Assembly (NCBI GenBank): GCA_963749675.1
Contig: CAVVNT010000010.1
Span: 248,001-312,000, forward strand
Direction: 5' to 3'
Length of the DNA: 64,000 nucleotides
From: Roseitranquillus sp963749675
GTDB lineage: Bacteria > Pseudomonadota > Alphaproteobacteria > Rhodobacterales > Rhodobacteraceae
The number at the start of each line of letters is the position of its first letter. The first letter of the stretch is position 1. This document shows, in pieces, positions 45,604 through 54,053 of this stretch. Made by a program: the position numbers and the translations under genes. The notes below the pieces were generated by a model that did not search any database, was not told where the DNA came from, and was given only the letters and a program-made list of their open reading frames with translations.

Positions 45604-45636
45604 GGCCGCGGGCGCGATTTACCCGCGGCCCCTTTT
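45604..45636 (+). terminator. Intrinsic terminator of the DUF3618 operon
   Basis: Perfect 9-base inverted repeat GGCCGCGGG / CCCGCGGCC with a 9-base loop, followed by CCTTTT. It lies 22 bases after the DUF3618 stop. Best terminator in the window on the plus strand. Confidence 0.8.
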
Positions 45637-45661
45637 CACGACGCGACGCAATCCTTATCGT

Positions 45662-45676
45662 ATTCACTAAATGAAA
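45662..45676 (+). promoter_or_regulatory. AT-rich palindrome upstream of the sulfur gene pair
   Basis: ATTCACTAAATGAAA contains TTCA-N5-TGAA in a locally AT-rich stretch just before the metallo-hydrolase gene. ArsR-family persulfide sensors of the BigR/SqrR type bind palindromes of the ATTC-N8-GAAT kind and control similar gene pairs. The match is imperfect and no regulator gene is adjacent, so this is a candidate only. Confidence 0.35.
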
Positions 45677-45692
45677 TATGATGGAGATTGCG

Positions 45693-46586
45693 ATGCTGAG
45701 CCGGGAAAGTCGCTCGCGCGGCGAAAGCAGCCCGAAAGTCACTGGATTCTATGAGGAGGATACCGGCAGCATCGCCTACGTGGTCAGCTGCCCGAAGACA
45801 CGCCACGCGGTGATCATCGACGCGGTCATGGGCCTCGAACCGGGCTCGGCGCGCACCGATCCCGCGCCCGCGCAAGCGCTCCTCGATCATGTCGCAGCGG
45901 AGGGGCTGACGCTCGACTGGATACTCGACACGCATCCGCATGCCGATCACCTCATGGCGGCCTCTTGGATCGGCGAGAGAACGGGTAGGCCGCGCGCGAT
46001 CGGAGAGAAGGTGCATGACATCGCGGCCTTGTGGCGGGACCTGTACAACCTGCCCCATGCCTTCGATCCCCAGCGGGACTTCGACCGTCTGTGGACTGAC
46101 GGCGAGACCTTCCGCATCGGCGATCTCGAGGCGCGGGTGATGCTGTCCCCCGGGCACACGCTCGGCTCGGTCACTTACGTCATCGGCGACGCGGCGTTCG
46201 TCCACGATACCCTGATGCAGCCCGACTTCGGCACCAGCCGCGCCGATTTTCCTGGCGGGTCGGCCAGCCAGCTCTTCGACTCGATTTCCCGGATCCTCGC
46301 CCTGCCGGAGGAGACGCGCCTCTTCGTCGGGCACGATTACGGCACGGCGGAGCGGGAGGAGCCCGAATGGGAGGCGACCGTGGGCCAACACCGAGCCGAG
46401 AACGTGCATGTCGGCGGAGGCACCTCGAAGGAGGACTATATCGCACTGCGTGAGGAGCGGGATGCGAGCCTGCCGCTGCCGGACAGGATCCTCTTCGCGC
46501 TGCAGTACAATCTGCGTGGCGGCCGGCTTCCCGAGCCGGAGGACGACGGCCACAGCTACTTCAAGATCCCCGCCAACAGGTTCTGA
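45693..46586 (+). CDS. MBL-fold hydrolase, persulfide dioxygenase/Blh-like
   Basis: Metallo-beta-lactamase-fold protein of 297 residues close to the ETHE1/Blh group that oxidises glutathione persulfide to sulfite. The metal site DTHPHADHLMAASWIGERTGR is the HxHxDH motif, and later ligands are in LSPGHTLGSVTY, FVHDTLMQPDFGTSRADFPGG and VGHDYG. ATG 45693 is chosen because GGAG at 45683-45686 precedes it by six bases; ATGs at 45678 and 45681 are in frame but overlap the palindrome. The rhodanese gene follows nine bases later, and the BLH-rhodanese pair is a known sulfide-detoxification unit. Confidence 0.85.
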   Translation: MLSRESRSRGESSPKVTGFYEEDTGSIAYVVSCPKTRHAVIIDAVMGLEPGSARTDPAPAQALLDHVAAEGLTLDWILDTHPHADHLMAASWIGERTGRPRAIGEKVHDIAALWRDLYNLPHAFDPQRDFDRLWTDGETFRIGDLEARVMLSPGHTLGSVTYVIGDAAFVHDTLMQPDFGTSRADFPGGSASQLFDSISRILALPEETRLFVGHDYGTAEREEPEWEATVGQHRAENVHVGGGTSKEDYIALREERDASLPLPDRILFALQYNLRGGRLPEPEDDGHSYFKIPANRF

Positions 46587-46595
46587 GGAGACGAG

Positions 46596-46970
46596 ATGAA
46601 GACCGAGCGATTTGACGAGGGCGACCTCGAAATCTGGACGACGGCGGAGGTCGGGGAGGCTTTCCGAAAAGGCGAGATCGCGATCGTCGATGTGAGGACC
46701 CCGCAGGAGTACATGTTCGAGCACATCGAGGGGGCGCTGCTGATGCCGATGGCGTTCTTCGTGCCCGAGAAACTGCCCTCGCAAGAGGGCAAGCGGCTCG
46801 TGTTCCACTGCGGCTCCGGCGCACGGTCGGAAAAGGTTGCGCGCCAGGCGCTCGCCGCGGGGCTGTCGCCGGTCACGCACATGGAGGGCGGCTTCACCGC
46901 GTGGAAGAAGGCGGGGTTGCCGCACATCACCACCGACATGGCGACCGGCGCGCCGAAACGCACCGGCTAG
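46596..46970 (+). CDS. Single-domain rhodanese
   Basis: Sulfurtransferase of 124 residues with the catalytic loop Cys72-Gly-Ser-Gly-Ala-Arg-Ser (FHCGSGARSEK) and the family start IVDVRTPQEYMFEHIEGALLMP. ATG 46596 follows GAGGAGA. With the preceding persulfide-dioxygenase-like gene it would convert reactive sulfane sulfur to thiosulfate or sulfite. A hairpin between it and the convergent amtB ends the transcript from the other side. Confidence 0.9.
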   Translation: MKTERFDEGDLEIWTTAEVGEAFRKGEIAIVDVRTPQEYMFEHIEGALLMPMAFFVPEKLPSQEGKRLVFHCGSGARSEKVARQALAAGLSPVTHMEGGFTAWKKAGLPHITTDMATGAPKRTG

Positions 46971-46972
46971 AA

Positions 46973-47004
46973 AGGAAAAGCCCCGGGCGGCAGGACCGCC
47001 CGGG
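46973..47004 (-). terminator. Intrinsic terminator of glnK-amtB
   Basis: CCCGGGCGG / CCGCCCGGG, a perfect 9-base stem with loop CAGGA. Read on the minus strand it is followed by GGCTTTTCCTTTCT, so it terminates transcription from amtB; it may also stop readthrough from the rhodanese gene. Confidence 0.75.
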
Positions 47005-47035
47005 TGTCACTCGGCAAGCAGCGCCAAGGGCGACG

Positions 47036-48389
47036 TCAGCCCTTGGCGAACTCCGGGTACGCCTCCATCCCCAGTTCCGCGACGTCCAGGCCGGCGATCT
47101 CCGCCTCTTCGGTCACGCGGATGCCCATGGTCGCCTTCAGGATCAGCCAGACCACCGCGCTGACGACGAACACGAAGACGCCGACGATGATGATCGAGAC
47201 GAGCTGGCCCACGATCGTTGCCGCCGGGTTGGTCAGCACGACCGCGAGCGTCCCCCAGATCCCCGCGCAGAGGTGCACCGGGATGGCGCCTACGACGTCG
47301 TCGATCTTGACCTTGTCGAGGAACGGCACCGCAAAGACGACGATGACGCCGCCCACCGCACCGATCAGCGTCGCAGCGCCGAGGCCCGGCATCAGCGGCT
47401 CGGCGGTGATCGAGACGAGGCCAGCCAGCGCACCGTTGAGCACCATGGTGAGGTCGATCTTGCCGTACATCACCTGCGTGAGGATGAGCGCAGTCATCGC
47501 GCCGCCTGCCGCCGCCGTGTTGGTGTTGGCGAAGATGCGGCTGATGTCGGCGACGTTGCCGGCGGTGTCCATGTAGAGTTGCGAGCCGCCGTTGAAGCCG
47601 AACCAGCCAAGCCACAGGATGAACGTGCCCAGCGTCGCGAGCGGCAGGTTGGCGCCCGGCATCGGGTTGATCCGGCCGCCGCCGGCGTACTTGCCGAGAC
47701 GCGGTCCGAGAATGATCGCACCGGCGAGCGCGGCCCATCCGCCGCAGCTGTGCACGACCGTCGAACCGGCGAAGTCCTGGAAACCCCAGACCGCGTCGAG
47801 ATAACCACCGCCCCACTTCCAGCTTGCCTGGATCGGGTAGATCAGGCCGGTGAGGATCATGGTGAAGATCAGGAAGGGCCACAGCTTGATGCGTTCCGCC
47901 AGCGTGCCCGAAACGATCGAAGCGGTCGTCGCGCAGAACATCAGCTGGAAGAAGAAGTCCGACCCGACGGAGGCGTAGGTCAGGTCCGGCTCGGCGCCTT
48001 CCAGGCCCACCGGTTCGAGCGAGGTCAGAGCGAAAGCCCCCAGCCAGTCCTGGATGGACCAGCCGTCACCGGGGTACATCAGGTTATAGCCGATCAGATA
48101 GTACATGATCGCCGCGATCGAGAAGAGCGCGACGTTCTTGGTGAGCTGCATCGTCGTGTTCTTCTGACGGACGAGCCCGGCCTCGAGCATGGTGAAGCCG
48201 GCGGCCATCCACATCACCAGAAAGCCCGTGACGAGGAACATGAACGTGGTGAAGATGAAGCCGATGTCGGCGTTGACCGGCGTGTCGTCGACGGCAGCCT
48301 CCGCAGCCTCCTGCGCAAGACCGGTCAGCGGCAGCAACGGCCACAGCCCCGGCAAGCGCCAGTGGCGCAAGATATCGCTTGATGTTCAT
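47036..48389 (-). pseudogene. amtB: Ammonium transporter AmtB, frameshift in the signal peptide
   Basis: Trimeric ammonia channel of the inner membrane, about 450 residues and eleven helices. The body (VNADIGFIFTTFMFLVTGFLVMWMAAGF onward) is intact and holds the pore His residues in STVVHSCGGWAALAG and AGAIPVHLCAGIWGTLA and the GGRINPMPGANLPLA loop. ATG 48389, behind GAGGGAAA, starts a good signal peptide (MNIKRYLAPLALAGAVAVAA), but one base is wrong near 48330, so the body follows in the next frame. TTG at 48370 could also start the body frame with a shorter leader. It is 14 bases downstream of glnK, the usual pair. Confidence 0.9.
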
Positions 48390-48403
48390 ACAGTTTCCCT
48401 CGC

Positions 48404-48742
48404 TCACAGCGCGTCGTCGTTGAGCTCGCCGGTGCGGACACGCAGGGCGCTCTCCACGTCCAGCACGAATACCTTTCCGTCGCCGATCTTCTCCGTCTTG
48501 GCGGTCCTGGCGATCGCCTCGACGACCTGCTCGGCCATACCGTCCGGCACCACGATCTCGAGCTTGACCTTCGGCACGAAGTTCACGGCGTATTCCGCGC
48601 CGCGGTAGATTTCGGTATGTCCCGACTGGGAGCCGAAGCCCTTTATCTCGGTGACCATCATGCCGCGCACACCGATGGAGGTGAGCGCTTCGCGAACCTC
48701 CTCCAGCTTGAACGGCTTGATCGCTGCAATGATGAGTTTCAC
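48404..48742 (-). CDS. glnK: Nitrogen regulatory PII protein
   Basis: Small trimeric signal protein of 112 residues that senses 2-oxoglutarate, ATP/ADP and uridylylation and gates AmtB. Tyr51, the uridylylation site, lies on the T-loop TEIYRGAEYAVNFVPKVKLE, and the B-loop and C-loop blocks (EAIARTAKTEKIGDGKVFV, GELNDDAL) are complete. The start is GTG 48742 (VKLIIAAIKPFKLEEV) behind GGAAGGAG; no ATG fits. Coupling to amtB identifies it as GlnK rather than GlnB. Confidence 0.93.
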   Translation of the reverse strand: MKLIIAAIKPFKLEEVREALTSIGVRGMMVTEIKGFGSQSGHTEIYRGAEYAVNFVPKVKLEIVVPDGMAEQVVEAIARTAKTEKIGDGKVFVLDVESALRVRTGELNDDAL

Positions 48743-48988
48743 ACCCGCTCCTTCCCCTCCGGACTGTTGCCGGAGAAAAGAGCGTCGCGGCTCTTCCACC
48801 ATCAAGGAGCCGCACCATCCGCGGCGAGGCAGACAAGGGGGACATCCGGTCATGTCTGCTTAATTGTGCGGCGCTGCTCAAGTATTGGGCGATCAGCGAA
48901 TAGCTCTTGGTGTTCTACGGGGGCTGTGCCGGCCGACTTCGTCGCTATATTGGCGACGGGCAGAACGGAACGGCATCGAGGCAAGGAC

Positions 48989-51161
48989 ATGGCAGGCAAG
49001 AAGCGGCCACCTCTGCGGGCGGAGCGCCGGCGGACGGTATCCAGAAAGCCGTCGCGGCCGAAGAAGGCTCCTAAGTCTCGCAGGTCCGGCGCGTTGCTCC
49101 TTGCGCCGTTCCGGTGGGCGTTTCGGCTGGTCTTCCGTCTCGGGCTGCGGCTCGCCATCGTCGCCGCGTTGATCGTCGGAGGCGCGGTCCTCTACTTCTA
49201 TGCGCAGCTTCCGCCGGTCGGCGCGCTCCTCGACGCCCGTTCCCGCGGGTCTGTCACGATGCTCGACCGCGACGGCGACGTGTTCGCGTGGAGGGGAGAG
49301 CAGTTCGGCGGTCAGATCACGGCGGACTCGGTGGCACCGGCCCTTCGCAACGCGATCGTGGCGACCGAGGATCGCCGGTTCTGGCGGCACTTCGGGGTCG
49401 ACCCGCTGGGGATCGCAGGCGCGATCAGGATCAATCTGGCGGAAGGGCGCGGGCCGCTGGAGGGACACGGCGGCTCCACCATCACCCAGCAGGTCGCCAA
49501 GCTCCTCTGCCTCGGCAATCCCTACGACCCGGACTCCGGCATGTCCGAAGCGGAGTACGAGGCCGATTGTCGCGAGACGACCATCGCGCGGAAGCTGAAG
49601 GAAGTGCCTTTCGCGATCGCGATGGAGCTCAAGTATTCCAAGGACGAGATCCTCACGATCTACCTCAACCGCGCCTATCTCGGCGCCGGTGCCCGCGGGT
49701 TCGAGGCGGCGGCGCAGCGGTATTTCGGCAAGTCGGCGGCAAACGTCGACGCCGCCGAGGCGGCGATGCTCGCAGGCCTTCTCGTTGCACCGTCCTACTA
49801 CGCCCCGACGGGAGATCTCCGCGCGCGCGCAGGAGCGGGCAGCCGTCATCGTCGGCCTCATGCAGGGCGAGGGCTATCTGACCGAGGCCGATGCCCAACG
49901 CGCCCGCGCCAATCCCGCCGTGCTCAGCGAGGCGGCCGCGGCGAGCGCCGGCGGCTACTTCGCCGATTGGGTCATGGATGACGGCCCCGCCTTCCTGACG
50001 CGCGACACGACCGAGGACGTGATCATCAAGACCACGTTCGATCCGGCGATCCAGCGCGCGGCCGAGGCGGCGCTCACCGACGTCTTCGAGACGAAGGTCA
50101 GCCCAGGGTCCAAAGCACAGGCCGCCATCGTTGTCATGTCCGCCGACGGCGCCGTCCGAGCGATGGTCGGCGGCCGCAAGTTCAAGGGCGTGGCGGGCCA
50201 GTTCAATCGGGCCATCCAGGCCAAGCGGCAAACCGGCTCGGCGTTCAAGCCATTCGTCTATGCGACGGCGCTGGAGCTCGGGTACCACTGGAACGACAGG
50301 GTGGAAGACGCCCCCTACACCATCAACGTGCCCGGCTCCGGCGCCTACTCGCCGAAGAACTACTCACGAGACTACAAGGGCGTCGTGACGCTGACCACCG
50401 CGCTGGCGGAGTCGCTGAACATCCCGGCGGTCAAGGTGTCCGAGACAGTGGGGCGGGAGAACGTCCAGCGCGTGGCCGAGGACTTCGGCGTCGAGGGCGA
50501 TCTCGCCGACGGGCCGGCATTGGCGCTCGGCGTGTCGGAGTCGACGCTTCTCAACATGACCGGAGCGTATGCGGGGTTCCTCAACGGCGGCTCCTCCGTC
50601 CGGCCCTACGGGCTCATCGAGCTTCGGCTTCAGGGCGACGACCAGCCGCTGATCGGCCAGACCGGCGGCCTTGGGGAGCGCGTCATTTCCGAGGAGGCGG
50701 CGCGGCAACTCGTCTACATGCTGACGCAGGTGATCGAGCGCGGCACGGGCCGTCGCGCCAGCCTCGGCGACCGTCCGGCGGCTGGCAAGTCGGGTACGAC
50801 CCAAGCCGCCCGCGACGCCTGGTTCTTGGGTTTCACGGCGGACTACGTCACCGGCGTCTGGATGGGCTACGACGACAACACGCCGCTGACCGGAGTGACC
50901 GGTGGCGGTTTGCCGGCGGAGATCTGGCACGAGACGATGGCCAGGGTGCACGAGGGGACGCCGATCACGCCGCTGCCGACGCTCAATCCGTCGGCGTCGG
51001 CCGGCGGGAGCGCCGTCGCCGGAGGCACGCCGGCTTCGCCGTCGGACGCGCCCTACTACGGTGGGTCAAGCAGAGAGGCCGCCTCCGAGCGGCCTCGCGG
51101 CCCCGGCGAAAGCATCGAACGCGTGCTGCGCGACGTCTTCGGCGGTATCTTCGGCGGCTGA
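48989..51161 (+). pseudogene. mrcA: Penicillin-binding protein 1A, one frameshift
   Basis: Bifunctional peptidoglycan glycosyltransferase/transpeptidase, about 724 residues. A basic N-terminus and one membrane anchor (about 50-70) precede the glycosyltransferase domain with ATEDRRFWRHFGVDPLG (catalytic Glu) and GGSTITQQVAKLL. One base is missing in the CGCGCGCGC run near 49827, after which the same protein continues in another frame: the transpeptidase domain has the nucleophile in RQTGSAFKPFVY (SxxK), the SxN-type motif in TALAESLNIPAVK, and KSGTT. A Ser/Gly/Pro-rich tail follows. Start ATG 48989. Important for cell-wall synthesis. Confidence 0.9.
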
Positions 51162-51170
51162 ACGGGCGCC

Positions 51171-51191
51171 GGTTCCGTCAGCGCCGGAACC
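51171..51191. terminator. Hairpin between convergent mrcA and mlaC
   Basis: GGTTCCG / CGGAACC, a perfect 7-base stem with a 7-base loop, in the 80-base gap between two convergent genes. No T-run on either side; terminator role inferred from position. Confidence 0.45.
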
Positions 51192-51241
51192 TGTGCGAAG
51201 TTCCGACGCGGGGGCTGCGCTGGAGAGCGCCGCGGCGTGTC

Positions 51242-51850
51242 TCAGCTGGCGCGCTGCAGGTCGGCGATCAACGCGTCGATGTTGCCGCCGCGACGGTCCA
51301 GCATGGCGCCGACCTCGGTCCGCTCGGTGCGAAGAAGGCTGATCCCCTCGATCAGCAGATCGAAGAAACGGTCGCTGCCCGAGCGATCCGACACCAGGAA
51401 CGTCACGGGGAACGGTGCCTGTCCGCGCAGGTTGGCGACTGCGCTCACCTCGTAGAAATTCTTCACCTGCCGCGAGCCGGTGACGTTGATCTGTCCGCCG
51501 ATGAACTCGCGGAAGCGTCGGCCATACTTGCGCGCCATGTATCCTTGGAACGCCTGCGTGAAGGCCCGCAGCTGCGCTTGACTGGCCCGCCGCGCTTCGG
51601 GACCGAGAGCCGACCGTGCGATCGTCGGAACGTCGGCGTAGCGCGCGAAGATCCGCTCGAAATCGCCGTACATGGCAGCCTCGCCCTTCCCGGAGTTGAT
51701 CACGGCGTTGATTTCGGCCGTGGCGTTCTGGATCAGTGCAGCGGCCTCGCCCGATGTCATCGCGAAAGCGGGGCGGGCCGACATGACTGCCATAGCGGCA
51801 GCCGCGCCCAGCACGTGACGGCGACTCAGGTCATTCGATGATGTCTTCAT
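51242..51850 (-). CDS. mlaC: MlaC/Ttg2D family phospholipid-binding protein
   Basis: Periplasmic shuttle of 202 residues that moves phospholipid between the outer-membrane MlaA complex and the inner-membrane Mla ABC transporter. The N-terminus SSNDLSRRHVLGAAAAMAVMSARPAFA resembles a Tat signal (Ser-Arg-Arg), cleaved near residue 34. The body contains AFTQAFQGYMARKYGRRFREF and VTFLVSDRSGSDRFFDLLIEGISL, typical of the family. ATG 51850 lies inside the end of mlaA, with a 20-base overlap. The other Mla genes (mlaFED) are not in this window. Confidence 0.88.
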   Translation of the reverse strand: MKTSSNDLSRRHVLGAAAAMAVMSARPAFAMTSGEAAALIQNATAEINAVINSGKGEAAMYGDFERIFARYADVPTIARSALGPEARRASQAQLRAFTQAFQGYMARKYGRRFREFIGGQINVTGSRQVKNFYEVSAVANLRGQAPFPVTFLVSDRSGSDRFFDLLIEGISLLRTERTEVGAMLDRRGGNIDALIADLQRAS

Positions 51851-52529
51851 AGGGGTCGAAATAGTCCTCGCTGGTCCCGCCTTCCAGTTCGAAGGCGCGG
51901 TTCTGCAAATAGATGTCGCGGGTCTGCGCATAGCTGTCCGCACTCTCATAAAGGATCTGGTCGTAGGATTCGCCAAACGTGCCGCGGTCGTTCAGCGCAT
52001 CCGAGACGAAGCTGACGAGCACGAACGGATTGGTGATGATGTCGACGGCAAAGCCAGCGGTGTCCCTCTGCGTCGACGGTCCCAGAACGGGCAGTTCCTG
52101 GTAGGCACCCGGTCCCACCCCCCAGACGTACATCGTCTGACCAAAATCAGCCTCGCGGCGCTCCAGCGAGAACGACGAGGCCGGATCGAAGAGTCCGGCG
52201 ATACCCAGACTGCCGTTTATCGTGAAGCGGAAGAAGTTTTCGCCCGCGGCGTCGATCTTGCCCTGCAGCAGATTGTTGGCGAAGTAGGTCGGGGTCGCGA
52301 CGAAATCGCCGAAATTGCCGACCCCCTCGCGGATCGGCGCCGGCATCTCCGAGTAGCCCTGTCCAGCCTCTCGCAACACACCCGAGTCCGTGCCCCGGTT
52401 CCACTCATGCACCCGCCGATTCTGCGCCTCGTAGGGGTCCGGCACCACTTCCCGCGGCCGCGACGCCGTGCAGGCGCCGAGCGACAAGGCGAGCGGCAGA
52501 GCCATCAGGGCCGTACGTGCTCCGTGCAT
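51831..52529 (-). CDS. mlaA: MlaA (VacJ) family lipoprotein
   Basis: Outer-membrane lipoprotein of 232 residues that removes phospholipid from the outer leaflet. The signal ends in the lipobox LSLGAC (Cys20 or so). Family blocks include PYEAQNRRVHEWNRGTD, PTYFANNLLQGKIDAAGENFFRFTINGSLGIAGLFDPAS, and FGQTMYVWGVGPGAYQELPVLGPSTQRDTAG. ATG 52529 is chosen because the signal peptide begins there. It precedes mlaC with a 20-base overlap, so both are one operon. Divergent from ridA. Confidence 0.93.
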   Translation of the reverse strand: MHGARTALMALPLALSLGACTASRPREVVPDPYEAQNRRVHEWNRGTDSGVLREAGQGYSEMPAPIREGVGNFGDFVATPTYFANNLLQGKIDAAGENFFRFTINGSLGIAGLFDPASSFSLERREADFGQTMYVWGVGPGAYQELPVLGPSTQRDTAGFAVDIITNPFVLVSFVSDALNDRGTFGESYDQILYESADSYAQTRDIYLQNRAFELEGGTSEDYFDPYEDIIE

Positions 52530-52572
52530 GAGATCTCCTTCGCCGCGCGCGCCGGACACTACGTGAGGCAAA

Positions 52573-52602
52573 AAGGGGCGACAACCACCGCAAGTGCCCC
52601 TT
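52573..52602. other. Inverted repeat between divergent mlaA and ridA
   Basis: AAGGGGC at 52573-52579 and GCCCCTT at 52596-52602, a perfect 7-base pair with a 16-base centre, in the shared promoter region. It could be an operator or a 5' hairpin of ridA. Confidence 0.3.
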
Positions 52603-52660
52603 CGCCTTTCCTTCGCCGAAGTCTACGGTCGGCGTCGAAGCACAACGCAAGGAGGTCGAG

Positions 52661-53125
52661 ATGCAAGGAACGATCGAAACGCGGCTGAGCGACATGGGGC
52701 TGTTACTTCCCGATGCTCCGACGCCCGCCGCGAACTACGTCCCGTTCGTCCTTGACGGCACGACACTCTGGGTCTCGGGGCAGATCAGCCAGGGGCCGGA
52801 AGGGCCGATCACCGGAAAGCTCGGCGCCGACATGGCGGCCGAGGAGGGGGCGGAGGCGGCGCGGGCGTGCGCGCTGTCGCTGCTGGCGCAGGTCAGGGCG
52901 GCCTGCGGCGGCGATCTTGGTCGCCTGAAGCGTGTGGTCAAGCTGACGGGATTCGTCAATTCGACGGCCGAGTTCACCGACCAGCCCAAGGTCATCAATG
53001 GTGCCTCGGACCTGATGGTCGAGCTGCTGGGGGACGCCGGCCGCCACGCCCGCTCGGCCGTCAGCGCCGCCTCGCTGCCCTTCGGCGTAGCCGTCGAGAT
53101 CGAAGGCGTCTTCACGATCGCCTGA
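52661..53125 (+). CDS. RidA/YjgF/YER057c family protein
   Basis: Small protein of 154 residues in the YjgF family, which hydrolyses reactive enamine/imine intermediates. ATG 52661 lies behind AAGGAGG. LWVSGQIS and FVNSTAEFTDQPKVINGASDLMVELLG, then GRHARSAVSAASLPFGVAVEIEGVF, are family blocks. The true RidA arginine (R in the terminal V-x-R motif) appears in GRHARSAV. It belongs to the longer, YjgH-like subgroup, so the exact activity is not certain. Followed by a strong hairpin. Confidence 0.9.
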   Translation: MQGTIETRLSDMGLLLPDAPTPAANYVPFVLDGTTLWVSGQISQGPEGPITGKLGADMAAEEGAEAARACALSLLAQVRAACGGDLGRLKRVVKLTGFVNSTAEFTDQPKVINGASDLMVELLGDAGRHARSAVSAASLPFGVAVEIEGVFTIA

Positions 53126-53132
53126 CAGGGGC

Positions 53133-53165
53133 GGCCCGATCGGGGCATCGAGCCCCCATCGGGCC
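53133..53165 (+). terminator. Strong hairpin terminator after ridA-like gene
   Basis: GGCCCGAT / ATCGGGCC (8 bases) with a second inner stem GGGG / CCCC, seven bases after the stop. Stem is very stable; no T-run follows. Confidence 0.6.
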
Positions 53166-53209
53166 GGCGCGACCGTCATCGCGCCTCGCGGCGGGCTGAA
53201 GGGGAAGGG

Positions 53210-54001
53210 ATGCCAGAGGGCGCAGCATTGGCGGACGAGTTCATGGCGCGTCAATTCGCGCATCGTGGCCTGCACGATCGGACTGCCGGACGGATCGAAA
53301 ACAGTCCGTCGGCATTCGAGGCTGCGATTTCCGCGGGATATGCCATCGAACTGGACGTCCAGCTTGCAGGAGACGGAAGCGCCGTCGTTTTCCACGATCG
53401 GAGGCTCGACCGCCTGACCGCGGAGGTCGGGCCGGTGGCGTCGCGGAGCAGCGATGAGCTCGGGCACATCGTCCTTGCGGGTGGAAACGACACGATACCG
53501 ACGTTCGCTGCGATCCTCGCGCAGATCGCGGGGCGCGCGCCGATCCTGATCGAGCTCAAGGACCAGACAGGAGAACTCGGCCCGAGCGACGGACGACTGG
53601 AGAGGACGGTGGCGAGAGACCTGCGGGACTACGGCGGTCCGGTGGCGCTGATGTCCTTCAGCGCCTCGATGGTCGAGCGCCTCGCCGAGGTCGCCCCAGA
53701 GGTGCCTCGGGGCCTCACGACCGATGCATTCGCCCCTGGGCAATGGCACAATGTTCCGCCGGCACGGCTCGCGGCGTTGCGCCGCATCGATGCCGCCGCC
53801 GTCGGCGCGGCCTTCATCTCTCATGACCATCGGGACCTGTCATCGGCACGGGTCGGGGAACTTCGGGCTGAAAAGATGCCGATCCTGACATGGACGATCC
53901 GCTCGCCGGAGGAGGAGAAGGCCGCCCTCCGCAGAGCCGACGCCATCACGTTCGAGGGATACCGGCCGGAGCCGGTCGGAGCGCCGCAGGCGACCGCTTG
54001 A
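53210..54001 (+). CDS. Glycerophosphodiester phosphodiesterase
   Basis: GDPD-family hydrolase of 263 residues that releases glycerol-3-phosphate from deacylated phospholipids. Active-site residues: AHRGLHDR (His, Arg), ENSPSAFEAAISAGYAIELDVQLAGDGSAVVFHD (Glu, Asp, His), IELKDQ (Glu-Lys). The C-terminal WTIRSPEEE block completes the barrel. No signal peptide is evident, so cytoplasmic. ATG 53210 after GGGGAAGGG. A neighbour of the DUF482 gene. Confidence 0.93.
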   Translation: MPEGAALADEFMARQFAHRGLHDRTAGRIENSPSAFEAAISAGYAIELDVQLAGDGSAVVFHDRRLDRLTAEVGPVASRSSDELGHIVLAGGNDTIPTFAAILAQIAGRAPILIELKDQTGELGPSDGRLERTVARDLRDYGGPVALMSFSASMVERLAEVAPEVPRGLTTDAFAPGQWHNVPPARLAALRRIDAAAVGAAFISHDHRDLSSARVGELRAEKMPILTWTIRSPEEEKAALRRADAITFEGYRPEPVGAPQATA

Positions 54002-54053
54002 CGCCGGGAGGGCGAACACCACCTTGCGCGACATCCACCGAGAGACCCAAGTC

